Shown here piece by piece: positions 44,140-52,387 of a DNA stretch of 64,000 nt; positions within the stretch are counted from its first letter, which is position 1, and every line of letters begins with the position of its first letter. Both the position numbers and the translations under genes were made by a program. The notes below the pieces were generated by a model, which had not been told where the DNA came from, ran no database searches, and worked only from the letters and a program-made list of their open reading frames with translations. Source of the DNA: Idiomarinaceae bacterium HL-53 (GTDB lineage: Bacteria > Pseudomonadota > Gammaproteobacteria > Enterobacterales > Alteromonadaceae); assembly GCA_001458075.1 (NCBI GenBank), contig LN899469.1:868001-932000 (forward strand). The letters run 5' to 3'.

Positions 44140-45534
44140 TTAGGGTTGAACGTCGAGCCCATAACCGAAGAAAACTGCGAGAACCAGCACCACGGCACAC
44201 ATCAGAAGAATTTTCCCCATGAGTGGTAAGCAGAATCTAAACCAACGGTCGTAAGGCACACCTGCAATACCGATAATACCCATGAGTACCGCATTGGTGG
44301 GCACGATCATGTTGGAGAAGCCATCGCCGAATTGGTAGGCGAGAACAGCCACTTGTCGAGGAACGCCCACTAAATCACTCAGCGGAGCCATGAGCGGCAT
44401 GGTAACAAAGGCTTGGCCCGAGCCAGAAGGTACGAAGAGATTCAGAATGGTTTGAATTACTAACATACCAACCGCAGAGATTGCCGCTGGCACTTGGCTA
44501 AGTGGTAATGACAAGCCATGAACGATCGAGTGTAGAATTTGCCCGTCTTCGAGAATTAGTGCAATACCGCGTGCAATACCAATGAGTACAGCAGTTGTCG
44601 TTAGGTCTTTCACGCCTTCAATAAAGCTCTCTGCTGCCTCGTCGAACTTCAAGCGGCCTAGCAAGGTAATGAGTAGTCCCCACCCCACAAAGCAGGCACC
44701 TAGTTCATACAAATACCAGCCGTACTGTGAAATTCCCCAAATGGCAATTGCGATGGTGCCGAGAAAGGTGCCTAAAATGAGTCGATGGCGACTATTGAAT
44801 TGCGGATATTCAGTTTGCGCTTCGCCTTTCAGTGGACATGGTAAATCTGCAACTAGGGAGCTTTCAGGGTTTTCTCGAACTTTTTTCGCATAAGACCAAA
44901 CATGGTGGAATGCGATAAGCACAAAAGGAACAATCAACGCTAAGCGCAGCCATAACCCTGAATAGGGTGGAATTTCTGCAATGCCTTGTGCGATCAATAC
45001 GGTGAACGGGTTAAATGCCGAAACACCGTAACCGACACCATAACCTGCGACAGTCATGCCCACTGCAGTCATCGCATCGAGGCGCATTGCCTTACACAAA
45101 GCCACGAGAATAAGCACAAACGGAATGTACTCACCTGCCGTACCAATAGCACCCGAGGCCAGTGCAAAGAAGAAAATTACCATGAAAATAAGACGTTCAG
45201 GCGTTTCGCGGTTGCGCTCAAGTAACCGGCCAATCAGCGCGTCTACAGTTCCTGTGCGTCGTGCGATGGCCAGTACGCCACCCACAATAAAGACGAAGAA
45301 TATAATGTCTTGTGCTGCTGCAAATGCCCGCGGCACGGCTGTTAATAATTGCCATGGCGTAAGTAAGCTTCGTTCGTCTACTTGGGTATAGGTGTTTGGA
45401 ATGACAACTTCTCGACCTGATTCGGTGAGTGCGGTGTCGAAGAACCCTTGCGGCACAATCCAAGTGGCAATCATCGCCACAATCATCATGCTAAACAGCA
45501 AGGTTAGTGTATGAGGTACTTTAAAAGATTTCAT
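44140..45534 (-). CDS. YfcC-family membrane carrier
   Basis: 464 residues with about 11-12 helices, matching the YfcC/DcuC-like ion-transporter group (VPHTLTLLFSMMIVAMIATWIVP; FIVGGVLAIARRTGTVDALI; NLFVPSGSGQAFVTMPLMAPLSDL; FGDGFSNMIVPTNAVLMG). Members are thought to carry dicarboxylates, peptides or amino acids; the substrate is not known. Confidence 0.87.
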   Translation of the reverse strand: MKSFKVPHTLTLLFSMMIVAMIATWIVPQGFFDTALTESGREVVIPNTYTQVDERSLLTPWQLLTAVPRAFAAAQDIIFFVFIVGGVLAIARRTGTVDALIGRLLERNRETPERLIFMVIFFFALASGAIGTAGEYIPFVLILVALCKAMRLDAMTAVGMTVAGYGVGYGVSAFNPFTVLIAQGIAEIPPYSGLWLRLALIVPFVLIAFHHVWSYAKKVRENPESSLVADLPCPLKGEAQTEYPQFNSRHRLILGTFLGTIAIAIWGISQYGWYLYELGACFVGWGLLITLLGRLKFDEAAESFIEGVKDLTTTAVLIGIARGIALILEDGQILHSIVHGLSLPLSQVPAAISAVGMLVIQTILNLFVPSGSGQAFVTMPLMAPLSDLVGVPRQVAVLAYQFGDGFSNMIVPTNAVLMGIIGIAGVPYDRWFRFCLPLMGKILLMCAVVLVLAVFFGYGLDVQP

Positions 45535-45668
45535 AAGCGCAATGCCTTTGTGATTATCATTGTTAGCGAGCTTCGGCTAAGTCTACCTGAAGCTTTACAT
45601 GCAACCAACCTTAACCTTTCGTTCGAATTCAGGTTACAATCGAAGAAAACCAATACGCAGACGGTACT

Positions 45669-46544
45669 ATGAAAAAACAGCGCGCGTTTTTAAAATGGGC
45701 AGGCGGGAAGTATGCACTGGTCGGCGATATCAAGCGTGTCTTGCCCGCAGGTGAAAAATTAATAGAACCGTTTGTCGGCGCAGCTTCAGTTTTTCTCAAT
45801 ACCGATTATGAACGCTACTTGCTGAACGACATTAATCCCGACCTCATCGGCTTGTACCAAACACTTAAACTGAAGCCCAAAACCTTTATTGAAGACGCTA
45901 AAACCCTATTTGTAGCGCGCAACAACGATAAAGATGCCTATTACGCACTGCGCGAGCAGTTTAATGCAAGTCTCGATGTGTATGAGCGTTCGCTTCTCTT
46001 TTTATACTTGAACCGGCATGGGTATAACGGGTTGTGTCGCTACAACAGCAAAGGCGGCTTTAATGTGCCTTTCGGGCAATACAAAAAGCCATATTTCCCT
46101 GAGGCAGAGCTAGAATACTTTGCTTTGAAGGCGAGGCGCGCCACATTTACTTGCGAGCCATTTCATCAGAGCTTTCGGCGGGCGCGTGAAGGGCATGTCA
46201 TTTACTGCGATCCGCCTTATTTACCCCTGAGCCCGACAGCGAACTTTACCGCTTATGCAATGCATGGGTTCGGTTTGGATGATCAGCAGTTACTTGCGAA
46301 AAAGGCAGTTCAGGCTGCAAAAAATAGAAATATCCCGGTGGTGATCTCAAACCACGACACAGAGCAAGGCAGGTGGCTTTATCGAGATGCACAAATTACA
46401 GCACTCCAAGTAAACCGATACATTAGCCAAAATGGTGCGAACCGAAATAAGGTGGGGGAACTCATTGCGTTGTTTTCACCACAGCTATTCGGTGCTCATG
46501 CTGAGAATGTGGTGCCATTGCAGCGTCAGGTAGGGCAAGGGTAA
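45669..46544 (+). CDS. dam: DNA adenine methylase Dam
   Basis: 291 residues. Methylates adenine in GATC for mismatch repair and replication control. FLKWAGGKYALV (SAM-binding), EPFVGAASVFLN, NDINPDLIGLY, the catalytic DPPY at 181-184 (YCDPPYLPLSP) and VVISNHDT. In E. coli dam follows damX in the aroK-aroB-damX-dam order; here it is on the opposite strand and separated from damX by elaA and rsmJ, a small rearrangement. The stop overlaps the GNAT gene start (TAATG). Confidence 0.96.
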   Translation: MKKQRAFLKWAGGKYALVGDIKRVLPAGEKLIEPFVGAASVFLNTDYERYLLNDINPDLIGLYQTLKLKPKTFIEDAKTLFVARNNDKDAYYALREQFNASLDVYERSLLFLYLNRHGYNGLCRYNSKGGFNVPFGQYKKPYFPEAELEYFALKARRATFTCEPFHQSFRRAREGHVIYCDPPYLPLSPTANFTAYAMHGFGLDDQQLLAKKAVQAAKNRNIPVVISNHDTEQGRWLYRDAQITALQVNRYISQNGANRNKVGELIALFSPQLFGAHAENVVPLQRQVGQG

Positions 46545-47002
46545 TGAGTGAACACAATACCAACTGGGAAGTGAAGCCTTTTTCTGAGCTGACTGCACAA
46601 GAGCTCTATGAAGTCTTTAAATTGCGTCAAGACGTGTTCATCGTGGAGCAAACCTGCCCTTACCCAGATATTGATGGGACAGATCGTGAGTGGCTACATG
46701 TATTGGGCTGGCAACACAATAAACTAGCAGCATACGCACGTATTCGCTGCCCAAACGACACTTACTCACAGGCACGCATTGGGCGTGTTGTGGTGGCGCC
46801 ATTTGCACGAGGGCAACAGCTCGGGCGGTCACTCATGGAATATTGTATGCAGTATATTCAGCAAGCGGCGCCAAACGCGGTTATAGCACTCGGCGCACAA
46901 ACCTATTTACTTAATTTTTATCAATCGCTTGGCTTTATCTCGGTCAGTGAAACTTATCTCGAAGACGACATTCCACATCAAAACATGGAGTGGACTCCCT
47001 GA
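46544..47002 (+). CDS. elaA: ElaA-like GNAT N-acetyltransferase
   Basis: 152 residues of the ElaA/GNAT group: ELYEVFKLRQDVFIVEQTCPYPDIDGTD, then ARIGRVVVAPFARGQQLGRSLM (acetyl-CoA binding loop) and LNFYQSLGF. Substrate unknown. One-base overlaps with dam upstream and rsmJ downstream indicate one transcript. Confidence 0.85.
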   Translation: MSEHNTNWEVKPFSELTAQELYEVFKLRQDVFIVEQTCPYPDIDGTDREWLHVLGWQHNKLAAYARIRCPNDTYSQARIGRVVVAPFARGQQLGRSLMEYCMQYIQQAAPNAVIALGAQTYLLNFYQSLGFISVSETYLEDDIPHQNMEWTP

Positions 47003-47805
47003 TGTCAACAGGTTTTAAACCGGTGTTGGTCACCGCGGTGCCAGAGCTTTCTGCTGGCGCTGCTCAGTTAGCTGCGCAATACCATATGTCTTCGGAATTA
47101 ACCGCCGAAACGCCCTTTTATCTCGAGCTCACACTCGATGGTTTACAACTCGTTTGGCAAGCGAGGCCTGAAGTGAAGCCTCTCACTTTAAGTTTTACCG
47201 AAGGCAAGCAGGCGTGGCGCCAACAGCAAGGCGGCGGTAAACAAGAAGCCGTAGTGCGCGCATTAGGAATCGCGAAAGGGCATCGCCCTTATATTCTAGA
47301 CGCGACCGCAGGCTTGGGCCGAGATGGCATGATGCTGGCACATGCCGGTTGCAAAGTCGATTTATTAGAGCGAAACCCGCTGGTACATGCGTTACTCGAA
47401 CAAGCCGTTATGCAAGCCTCGCAACATGAGAAAATTGGCGCTTGGGTACAAGAGCGCGTGCGTGTGTTGCCTCGAGGAAGTCTCACAGAAAACCTTTCGT
47501 CTTGGGTTGAAGGGCAATACGCGGAACAGCCAACGGCTGCGATTTATCTCGATCCCATGTTTCCGGAGCGCGGGAAAACAGCTGCGGTGAAGAAAGACAT
47601 GCAAATGTTACAGGCGCTCGTGGGCCCAGATGACGATGCTGATTTGCTGTTGCCAGCAGCACTCAGTATTGCGACTCACCGAGTTGTGGTGAAGCGCCCC
47701 GCAACGGCACCTTTTTTATCGGGGCAAACACCTTCAACGCAAATTACCACGAAGAAGCATCGCTTCGACATCTACATTAAAAAGCCATATAGCCAAAGCG
47801 AGTAA
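47002..47805 (+). CDS. rsmJ: 16S rRNA m2G1516 methyltransferase RsmJ
   Basis: 267 residues from ATG 47002, overlapping the elaA stop (TGATG). SAM-binding DATAGLGRDGMMLAHAGCKVDLLERNP and catalytic-type YLDPMFPERGKTA, GKQEAVVRALG, and the closing KKHRFDIYIKK match RsmJ (YhiQ). It methylates a guanine in the 3' region of 16S rRNA. Its stop codon lies in a perfect palindrome shared with the damX stop. Confidence 0.93.
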   Translation: MSTGFKPVLVTAVPELSAGAAQLAAQYHMSSELTAETPFYLELTLDGLQLVWQARPEVKPLTLSFTEGKQAWRQQQGGGKQEAVVRALGIAKGHRPYILDATAGLGRDGMMLAHAGCKVDLLERNPLVHALLEQAVMQASQHEKIGAWVQERVRVLPRGSLTENLSSWVEGQYAEQPTAAIYLDPMFPERGKTAAVKKDMQMLQALVGPDDDADLLLPAALSIATHRVVVKRPATAPFLSGQTPSTQITTKKHRFDIYIKKPYSQSE

Positions 47806-47822
47806 CTTAATTACTCGCTTTG
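47794..47822. terminator. Perfect 12-bp stem holding both convergent stop codons
   Basis: CAAAGCGAGTAA (47794-47805), five-base loop CTTAA, then its exact reverse complement (47811-47822). The rsmJ stop is in the left arm and the damX stop starts in the loop. It may act as a bidirectional terminator although the T run is short. Confidence 0.55.
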
Positions 47823-49429
47823 ATTAAATCCACCACGGCAAGCTCTTGGTGAATCCACTCATAAGGCTTTGCCCACGGAGAGAGAGCTTGCTGATTTGTG
47901 GGTAAATTATTAATTGCCACTCGGGCCTCAGCTATGGAGGCGTAATTTCCCGTGATCACAACAAACCAGTCACCGCCGTTTCGGAGCGTGTGATACACCA
48001 TAAGATTATCTCGGTTCGCTTGCTGCGAGAGAAATGTCTGCGTTGCAGACTCACTGCTAAAGGCTGCAAGTTGCAACGTCACCCGGTCGGCACTTTGGTT
48101 CACAACTAATGCATTGTCATGCGCTTCAAGCCATTGGTTGATTGCCGGTGCTTCTCTCACTTCTGATATCTGGGAAACTGCTGCAGTAGATGTTTCAGGC
48201 ACTGCTTCTGAAACTATTTCAATATTTTCTGCAGGAACTGAATTGTCCTCAAACCGATATAAGCCTATTTGTAGGTCACCTTTCTGAACGTATGCGCGTG
48301 CTGCTTCAGTGAGCCGCGGCAGTGCTTCTTCGTAACTCATCGTGAGTTGTGATTCGCCTTGCTCTAACACTGGATTTAGAAAGTCTGTTGGCTCAAACTG
48401 CCTGGTGAATTCGATAGGCGTTGCGGTTTCTTCAATCGCCGTTTCCGAGGCACTCTCAGTACGACTCTCCGTCCCGCTTTCCGTTGTTTCGGTGGCAAAA
48501 CGCTCCGGCATATCGGTAGTTGCATTTGCGAGTAAAGTTTCAAGTTCTCCCCGATACATCCATGCCGATGTGATTAGGGTCATAAAAATGGCCCCTAAAA
48601 GTATGATCTTGAGTGGTCGCTGTCCTTGAGGTCGAGCCTGAGTGCGAACGGCCTTTCGTTTTGCTTTAGAAGGCATTACAGGCGCGCTGTCGTCTTCAAT
48701 GTGGTAGCGGGTGGTTGGAATAGGAGCCACAAGCGCTTGTAAGCAGTCTCGAATGGTTCCTGGGTAACTAAGTGAGGTACCAAGCGCCGCCTGAACTCTG
48801 TAGGTGTCGGCAGCTAATGCTTTGCCTTTTTCGTGGCCTGTCAAAAGTTGTTTTGCAAACTGTAATGCCTCGGCATCGGTGAATTCAGGAATAGTGATAA
48901 TTTCCGGTGCGTCGGTTTGGTTGCTAGGCAGTCGCTTTTTCTGGCGTGCAGCCCATTCCATACTGCCACTCACAATCACACTGATACGATGGCGGCCGGC
49001 AGTAAAGCGACTGTGCAACACCAGTTCTTGTAACTCATCAAGAATCACGGGCGGAAGTTGCTCGGCATCGTCAACCACAATCATAAGGTGTTGCGGCTCG
49101 CTCGGGAGTGCGCGGCGAATCGTTTTGCTCAATGATGCGTCAGCGGGCATGCGCATGACCGAGGTAATCTGTTGCAGCAAGCGTTGCCGAATTTGTTCAA
49201 CTTGAAGCTTCTGAGGTGTATTGAGGTAGGCAAGGTTGGCGTAGTCTGACGCTTGCTCGAGAAACACTTCTAATAAGGTTGACTTGCCTGCGCCTTGAGG
49301 GCCAGCAAGAATCACCATCTGGTTTCGAAAAGTAGTGAGATAGTGTAACTGTTCCAATACTTTTCGTTGGCTCGCTACTACGTTAACCGGAATGGCTAAA
49401 GGTACCGCTTCTGTCACCGCATTTTGCAT
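47807..49429 (-). CDS. damX: DamX, SPOR-domain cell division protein with AAA ATPase part
   Basis: 540 residues. N-terminal AAA-type domain with Walker A GPQGAGKST at 43-51 and Walker B LMIVVDDAEQLP, a membrane helix near 275 (KIILLGAIFMTLITSAWMY), a Ser/Thr/Glu-rich linker, and a C-terminal SPOR domain (VTLQLAAFSSESATQTFL; WFVVITGNYASIAEA) that binds denuded septal peptidoglycan. Long DamX with an ATPase domain is usual in Vibrio and Alteromonadales. Downstream of aroB in the conserved aroK-aroB-damX order. Confidence 0.92.
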   Translation of the reverse strand: MQNAVTEAVPLAIPVNVVASQRKVLEQLHYLTTFRNQMVILAGPQGAGKSTLLEVFLEQASDYANLAYLNTPQKLQVEQIRQRLLQQITSVMRMPADASLSKTIRRALPSEPQHLMIVVDDAEQLPPVILDELQELVLHSRFTAGRHRISVIVSGSMEWAARQKKRLPSNQTDAPEIITIPEFTDAEALQFAKQLLTGHEKGKALAADTYRVQAALGTSLSYPGTIRDCLQALVAPIPTTRYHIEDDSAPVMPSKAKRKAVRTQARPQGQRPLKIILLGAIFMTLITSAWMYRGELETLLANATTDMPERFATETTESGTESRTESASETAIEETATPIEFTRQFEPTDFLNPVLEQGESQLTMSYEEALPRLTEAARAYVQKGDLQIGLYRFEDNSVPAENIEIVSEAVPETSTAAVSQISEVREAPAINQWLEAHDNALVVNQSADRVTLQLAAFSSESATQTFLSQQANRDNLMVYHTLRNGGDWFVVITGNYASIAEARVAINNLPTNQQALSPWAKPYEWIHQELAVVDLIKASN

Positions 49430-49465
49430 GTTCTTCCCCAGCGTTCACTTGTTCAACGTTGTTGA

Positions 49466-50569
49466 CTAAGCACCGCCGGTAGAATCGCCAGCGGTTGCAC
49501 TTGCAATGCTGGTGTGAATGAGGGTTTCAGAAAGTATTTCTTGGGTTACTTTCGCGCTTCCGATTCCAGTAGGCAAAATAAAACGAACCACGTTATTTTT
49601 CACTTTCTTATCGCGGAATAAACCGCTCGACCATGTGTCTTGGCTGAGTGCGGGAGCTTCTGTGGGGAGCCCCGCGTTAGCAATTAAATCTCGTATTCGA
49701 CGATATTCTGACACTTCACACCACTGCATTGCTGCTGCTAGGTGCGAAGCAATTACCATGCCAGTTGCAACAGCTTCACCATGTAACCATTGCCCATAGC
49801 CTAAAGCGTTCTCGATGACATGCCCGAACGTATGGCCGAAATTAAGCAGGGCGCGCAGGCCTTGTTCACGTTCATCTTGAGCGACAATTTCTGCCTTTAT
49901 TTCACAACTGCGCTGGATTGCGTATATCAGAGCCTGTTCTTCCCGCGCGAGTAAAGCTTGCATGTTGCTCTCTAACCACGCGAAGAACTGCGCATCGTAA
50001 ATCACCCCGTATTTAATAACCTCTGCGATCCCGGCGCGAAGCTCTCTGTCGGGCAAGGTCTGGAGCGTTGAAATATCTATAATCACCTGCGACGGCTGAT
50101 GAAAAGCGCCAATCAGGTTTTTACCTAACGGATGATTCACCGCCGTTTTACCACCCACCGAAGAATCGACTTGGGCGAGCAGTGTGGTAGGAATTTGAAT
50201 AAAGTTCACACCACGGTGCAGTGTGGCAGCAACAAAACCAGCAAGATCGCCCACTACGCCACCACCGAGTGCGATAATGACGCTATCTCGATGTAGGTTT
50301 GCGGCGATTACCTCGTTCATGGCTTCTTGAAACGTGGCGAGTGATTTATGCGCTTCACCATCGGGCATGAAGAATGTGCCCGCAATACGTTCCCCGAGCG
50401 CCTGCTGGAGCTTTTCGTAATAAAGAGGAGCCACCGTTGTGTTAGAAATAACAAACACGCGTTGTTTCGGCTTGAGGTGTGCCAGCATGGAATTCAACTG
50501 TTCAAGTAGTTGTGCCCCAATGAGAATTGGATAACTGCGTTCTTGAAGCGCTACATTCACCTGCTGCAT
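49466..50569 (-). CDS. aroB: 3-dehydroquinate synthase
   Basis: 367 residues from ATG 50569 (MQQVNVALQERSYPI, as in other AroB; AAGAGG upstream); the frame opens 18 bases earlier. Second step of the shikimate pathway, using NAD and a divalent metal. Motifs: DGEAHKSLATFQ, ALGGGVVGDLAGFVAAT, PTTLLAQVDSSVGGKTAVNH, GIAEVIKYG and LNFGHTFGHVIE with the metal-binding His. Directly follows aroK. Confidence 0.97.
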   Translation of the reverse strand: MQQVNVALQERSYPILIGAQLLEQLNSMLAHLKPKQRVFVISNTTVAPLYYEKLQQALGERIAGTFFMPDGEAHKSLATFQEAMNEVIAANLHRDSVIIALGGGVVGDLAGFVAATLHRGVNFIQIPTTLLAQVDSSVGGKTAVNHPLGKNLIGAFHQPSQVIIDISTLQTLPDRELRAGIAEVIKYGVIYDAQFFAWLESNMQALLAREEQALIYAIQRSCEIKAEIVAQDEREQGLRALLNFGHTFGHVIENALGYGQWLHGEAVATGMVIASHLAAAMQWCEVSEYRRIRDLIANAGLPTEAPALSQDTWSSGLFRDKKVKNNVVRFILPTGIGSAKVTQEILSETLIHTSIASATAGDSTGGA

Positions 50570-50591
50570 GGGGAAGCCTCTTACCAAAAAG

Positions 50592-51110
50592 CTAGAAGCC
50601 TAGCTTCTCGATTATCTCATTTGCGACAATTTTGGCACTTTGTTCGTCGGTTTGAATGACGATATCTGCAATTTCTTCATACAGCGGTTCGCGTTCGTCC
50701 GCCAATGATTCTAATACTGCCCGAGGATCGTCTGCATTTGCCAAAAGGGGTCTGCGTTTGTCTCGTTCTGTGCGAGCGACCTGCTTATCGATGGTGGTTT
50801 TTAGGTAGACCACAATGCCGCGTGCCGACAGTTTATTTCTATTTTCCTTGCTAACAATAGAGCCGCCACCTGTGGCGAGCACTATGCCGACGTTTTCAGT
50901 TAAGTCGCTGATCACTTTCTCTTCACGTACACGAAAACCCTCTTCTCCTTCAAGCTCAAAAACCCAACTGATATCGGCGCCGGTGCGACGTTCAATTTCG
51001 GTATCAGAGTCAAAGAATTCTAAATGGAGGGATTTTGCAAGTTGCCGACCAATCGTGCTTTTGCCAGCACCCATTGGCCCTACTAAAAAAATATTACGCT
51101 TATCAGCCAT
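50592..51110 (-). CDS. aroK: Shikimate kinase I
   Basis: 172 residues. Phosphorylates shikimate at O3. P-loop GPMGAGKST at 11-19, [13 protein letters not shown] (substrate-binding Asp), [20 protein letters not shown] and RPLL lid motif. First gene of aroK-aroB-damX. The 144-bp region between it and the ORF upstream holds an imperfect hairpin (GTGAAAAAAGACAC area) but no obvious promoter or gene. Confidence 0.97.
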   Translation of the reverse strand: MADKRNIFLVGPMGAGKSTIGRQLAKSLHLEFFDSDTEIERRTGADISWVFELEGEEGFRVREEKVISDLTENVGIVLATGGGSIVSKENRNKLSARGIVVYLKTTIDKQVARTERDKRRPLLANADDPRAVLESLADEREPLYEEIADIVIQTDEQSAKIVANEIIEKLGF

Positions 51111-51254
51111 AAGTTGCTTACGTCACTTCGTTTTTTATCGCATTAACACTAAAAGATGAGTGTCTATCCACCCCTGTACCTGTGAAAAAAGACACGGGAT
51201 TATCGCAATTTCACCGCACCATAGCAACCAATTAAGCCTTTTAGGCACTTTTCA

Positions 51255-52322
51255 TCAACTACTCATCTCCTGTTCAACGCTGCATTGAGACGCCGTATGG
51301 CTCCATACGATGCGCTCACTCTGTATTTCAGTGAGTTGCCACTCGGAAGAGATAAGGTCATGCAGATAGAGTTTTTTCATTTGTTGCTGAGTAGTTATCA
51401 CAATAAATGTAAGTGCTTCTTGGATTGAAGTTGCCGATTCGCGGTAAATGGCATTGATAGTAATGCTTTGTTGATCGAATTTTGGGCAGGGATTAGTGTG
51501 CTCATTTTTATCCAATGCAATCGTGTTATTGACCGATACCGCCTCCGTGGTTTCATTCGGCTTCTCGATCTCGATGTTCGCTAGCATAGGAGCGTGCTGA
51601 GGTGTTGGAGTCGAATCATGGTGATAGATCCACAGGGAGCAACATGTGCTGATTATTACTGCGGCAGTGAGTCCGCCTCGAAAACGACGTCGGCTCGCTC
51701 TTTCAAGCGGTGTTCGTTTTAAATTGAAAGTGCTCTTGGCAAAATAGAAACGTGTTCCGTGAATTGCAAGGTAGAGCGAAGTAAGGTGCTGTACTACGAA
51801 CGAGTCGCTGCACTCAGCGTCTGGAAGCTCTTCCGGTGTGAAAGGTTGGGTAGCACTCGCAATGTTCATGGGCGCCAATCGAGCTGCCTGTAATGGCGCG
51901 AGCAAGCGAAGAAGCTCTGCTCGATGCAGTCTGGCAATTTTCGCACATTGTTTCGACTCGATTTCCTCTTTTATGTCCCACTGCCAGTCTTCGGGAGACA
52001 TGTTCTTTGCGTGAAACCAATCAACTGGCCATTGTGGAGAGACGCGGAAACCTTGTGGGAGTGTTATCGAATCGAGAAAAAGTTGGTCGGTAGGGAGCAA
52101 TAACGTCCATTTTTTCAGTTTCAGGGAACTTATGAAATGGAGCAGACTCTCAGAAGTGTGTGTGAGTACAGGGCGCTGGCAAAACGAGTCGATAGATAGC
52201 TTGAATTGCCCGCCCTCTCTCTTTTTTTGGGGCCTACGGCTTACACAAATAGCAGTGAGCCAATAAGCCTCAACGAGGACAAACCACTGTTTTGTTCCTA
52301 ATTCCCAATTAGAAAACCTCAT
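51255..52322 (-). CDS. Unrecognised protein in the pilMNOPQ locus; possible condensed PilM-PilN-PilP (HofMNP) fusion
   Basis: 355 residues, no confident family by eye. It sits exactly where pilMNOPQ (hofMNOPQ) lies in relatives, between aroK and the divergent mrcA. Parts resemble pil proteins: residues about 70-165 recall PilM/HofM (TLLLPTDQLFLDSITLP; SPEDWQWDIKEEIE; LLRLLAPLQAARLAPMN); residues about 200-240 recall the PilN start (FNLKRTPLERASRRRF then one membrane helix); the C-terminal 70 residues recall HofP (LISSEWQLTEIQSERIVW and a Cys). Walker-like ATP residues of PilM are not visible. PilO and the PilQ secretin are absent. Function unknown. Confidence 0.7.
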   Translation of the reverse strand: MRFSNWELGTKQWFVLVEAYWLTAICVSRRPQKKREGGQFKLSIDSFCQRPVLTHTSESLLHFISSLKLKKWTLLLPTDQLFLDSITLPQGFRVSPQWPVDWFHAKNMSPEDWQWDIKEEIESKQCAKIARLHRAELLRLLAPLQAARLAPMNIASATQPFTPEELPDAECSDSFVVQHLTSLYLAIHGTRFYFAKSTFNLKRTPLERASRRRFRGGLTAAVIISTCCSLWIYHHDSTPTPQHAPMLANIEIEKPNETTEAVSVNNTIALDKNEHTNPCPKFDQQSITINAIYRESATSIQEALTFIVITTQQQMKKLYLHDLISSEWQLTEIQSERIVWSHTASQCSVEQEMSS

Positions 52323-52387
52323 TATTTAACCTCAATTAACAGAACGATAAGCTTTAACGGTTAAATTTAGTTCAGAAACTACATATA

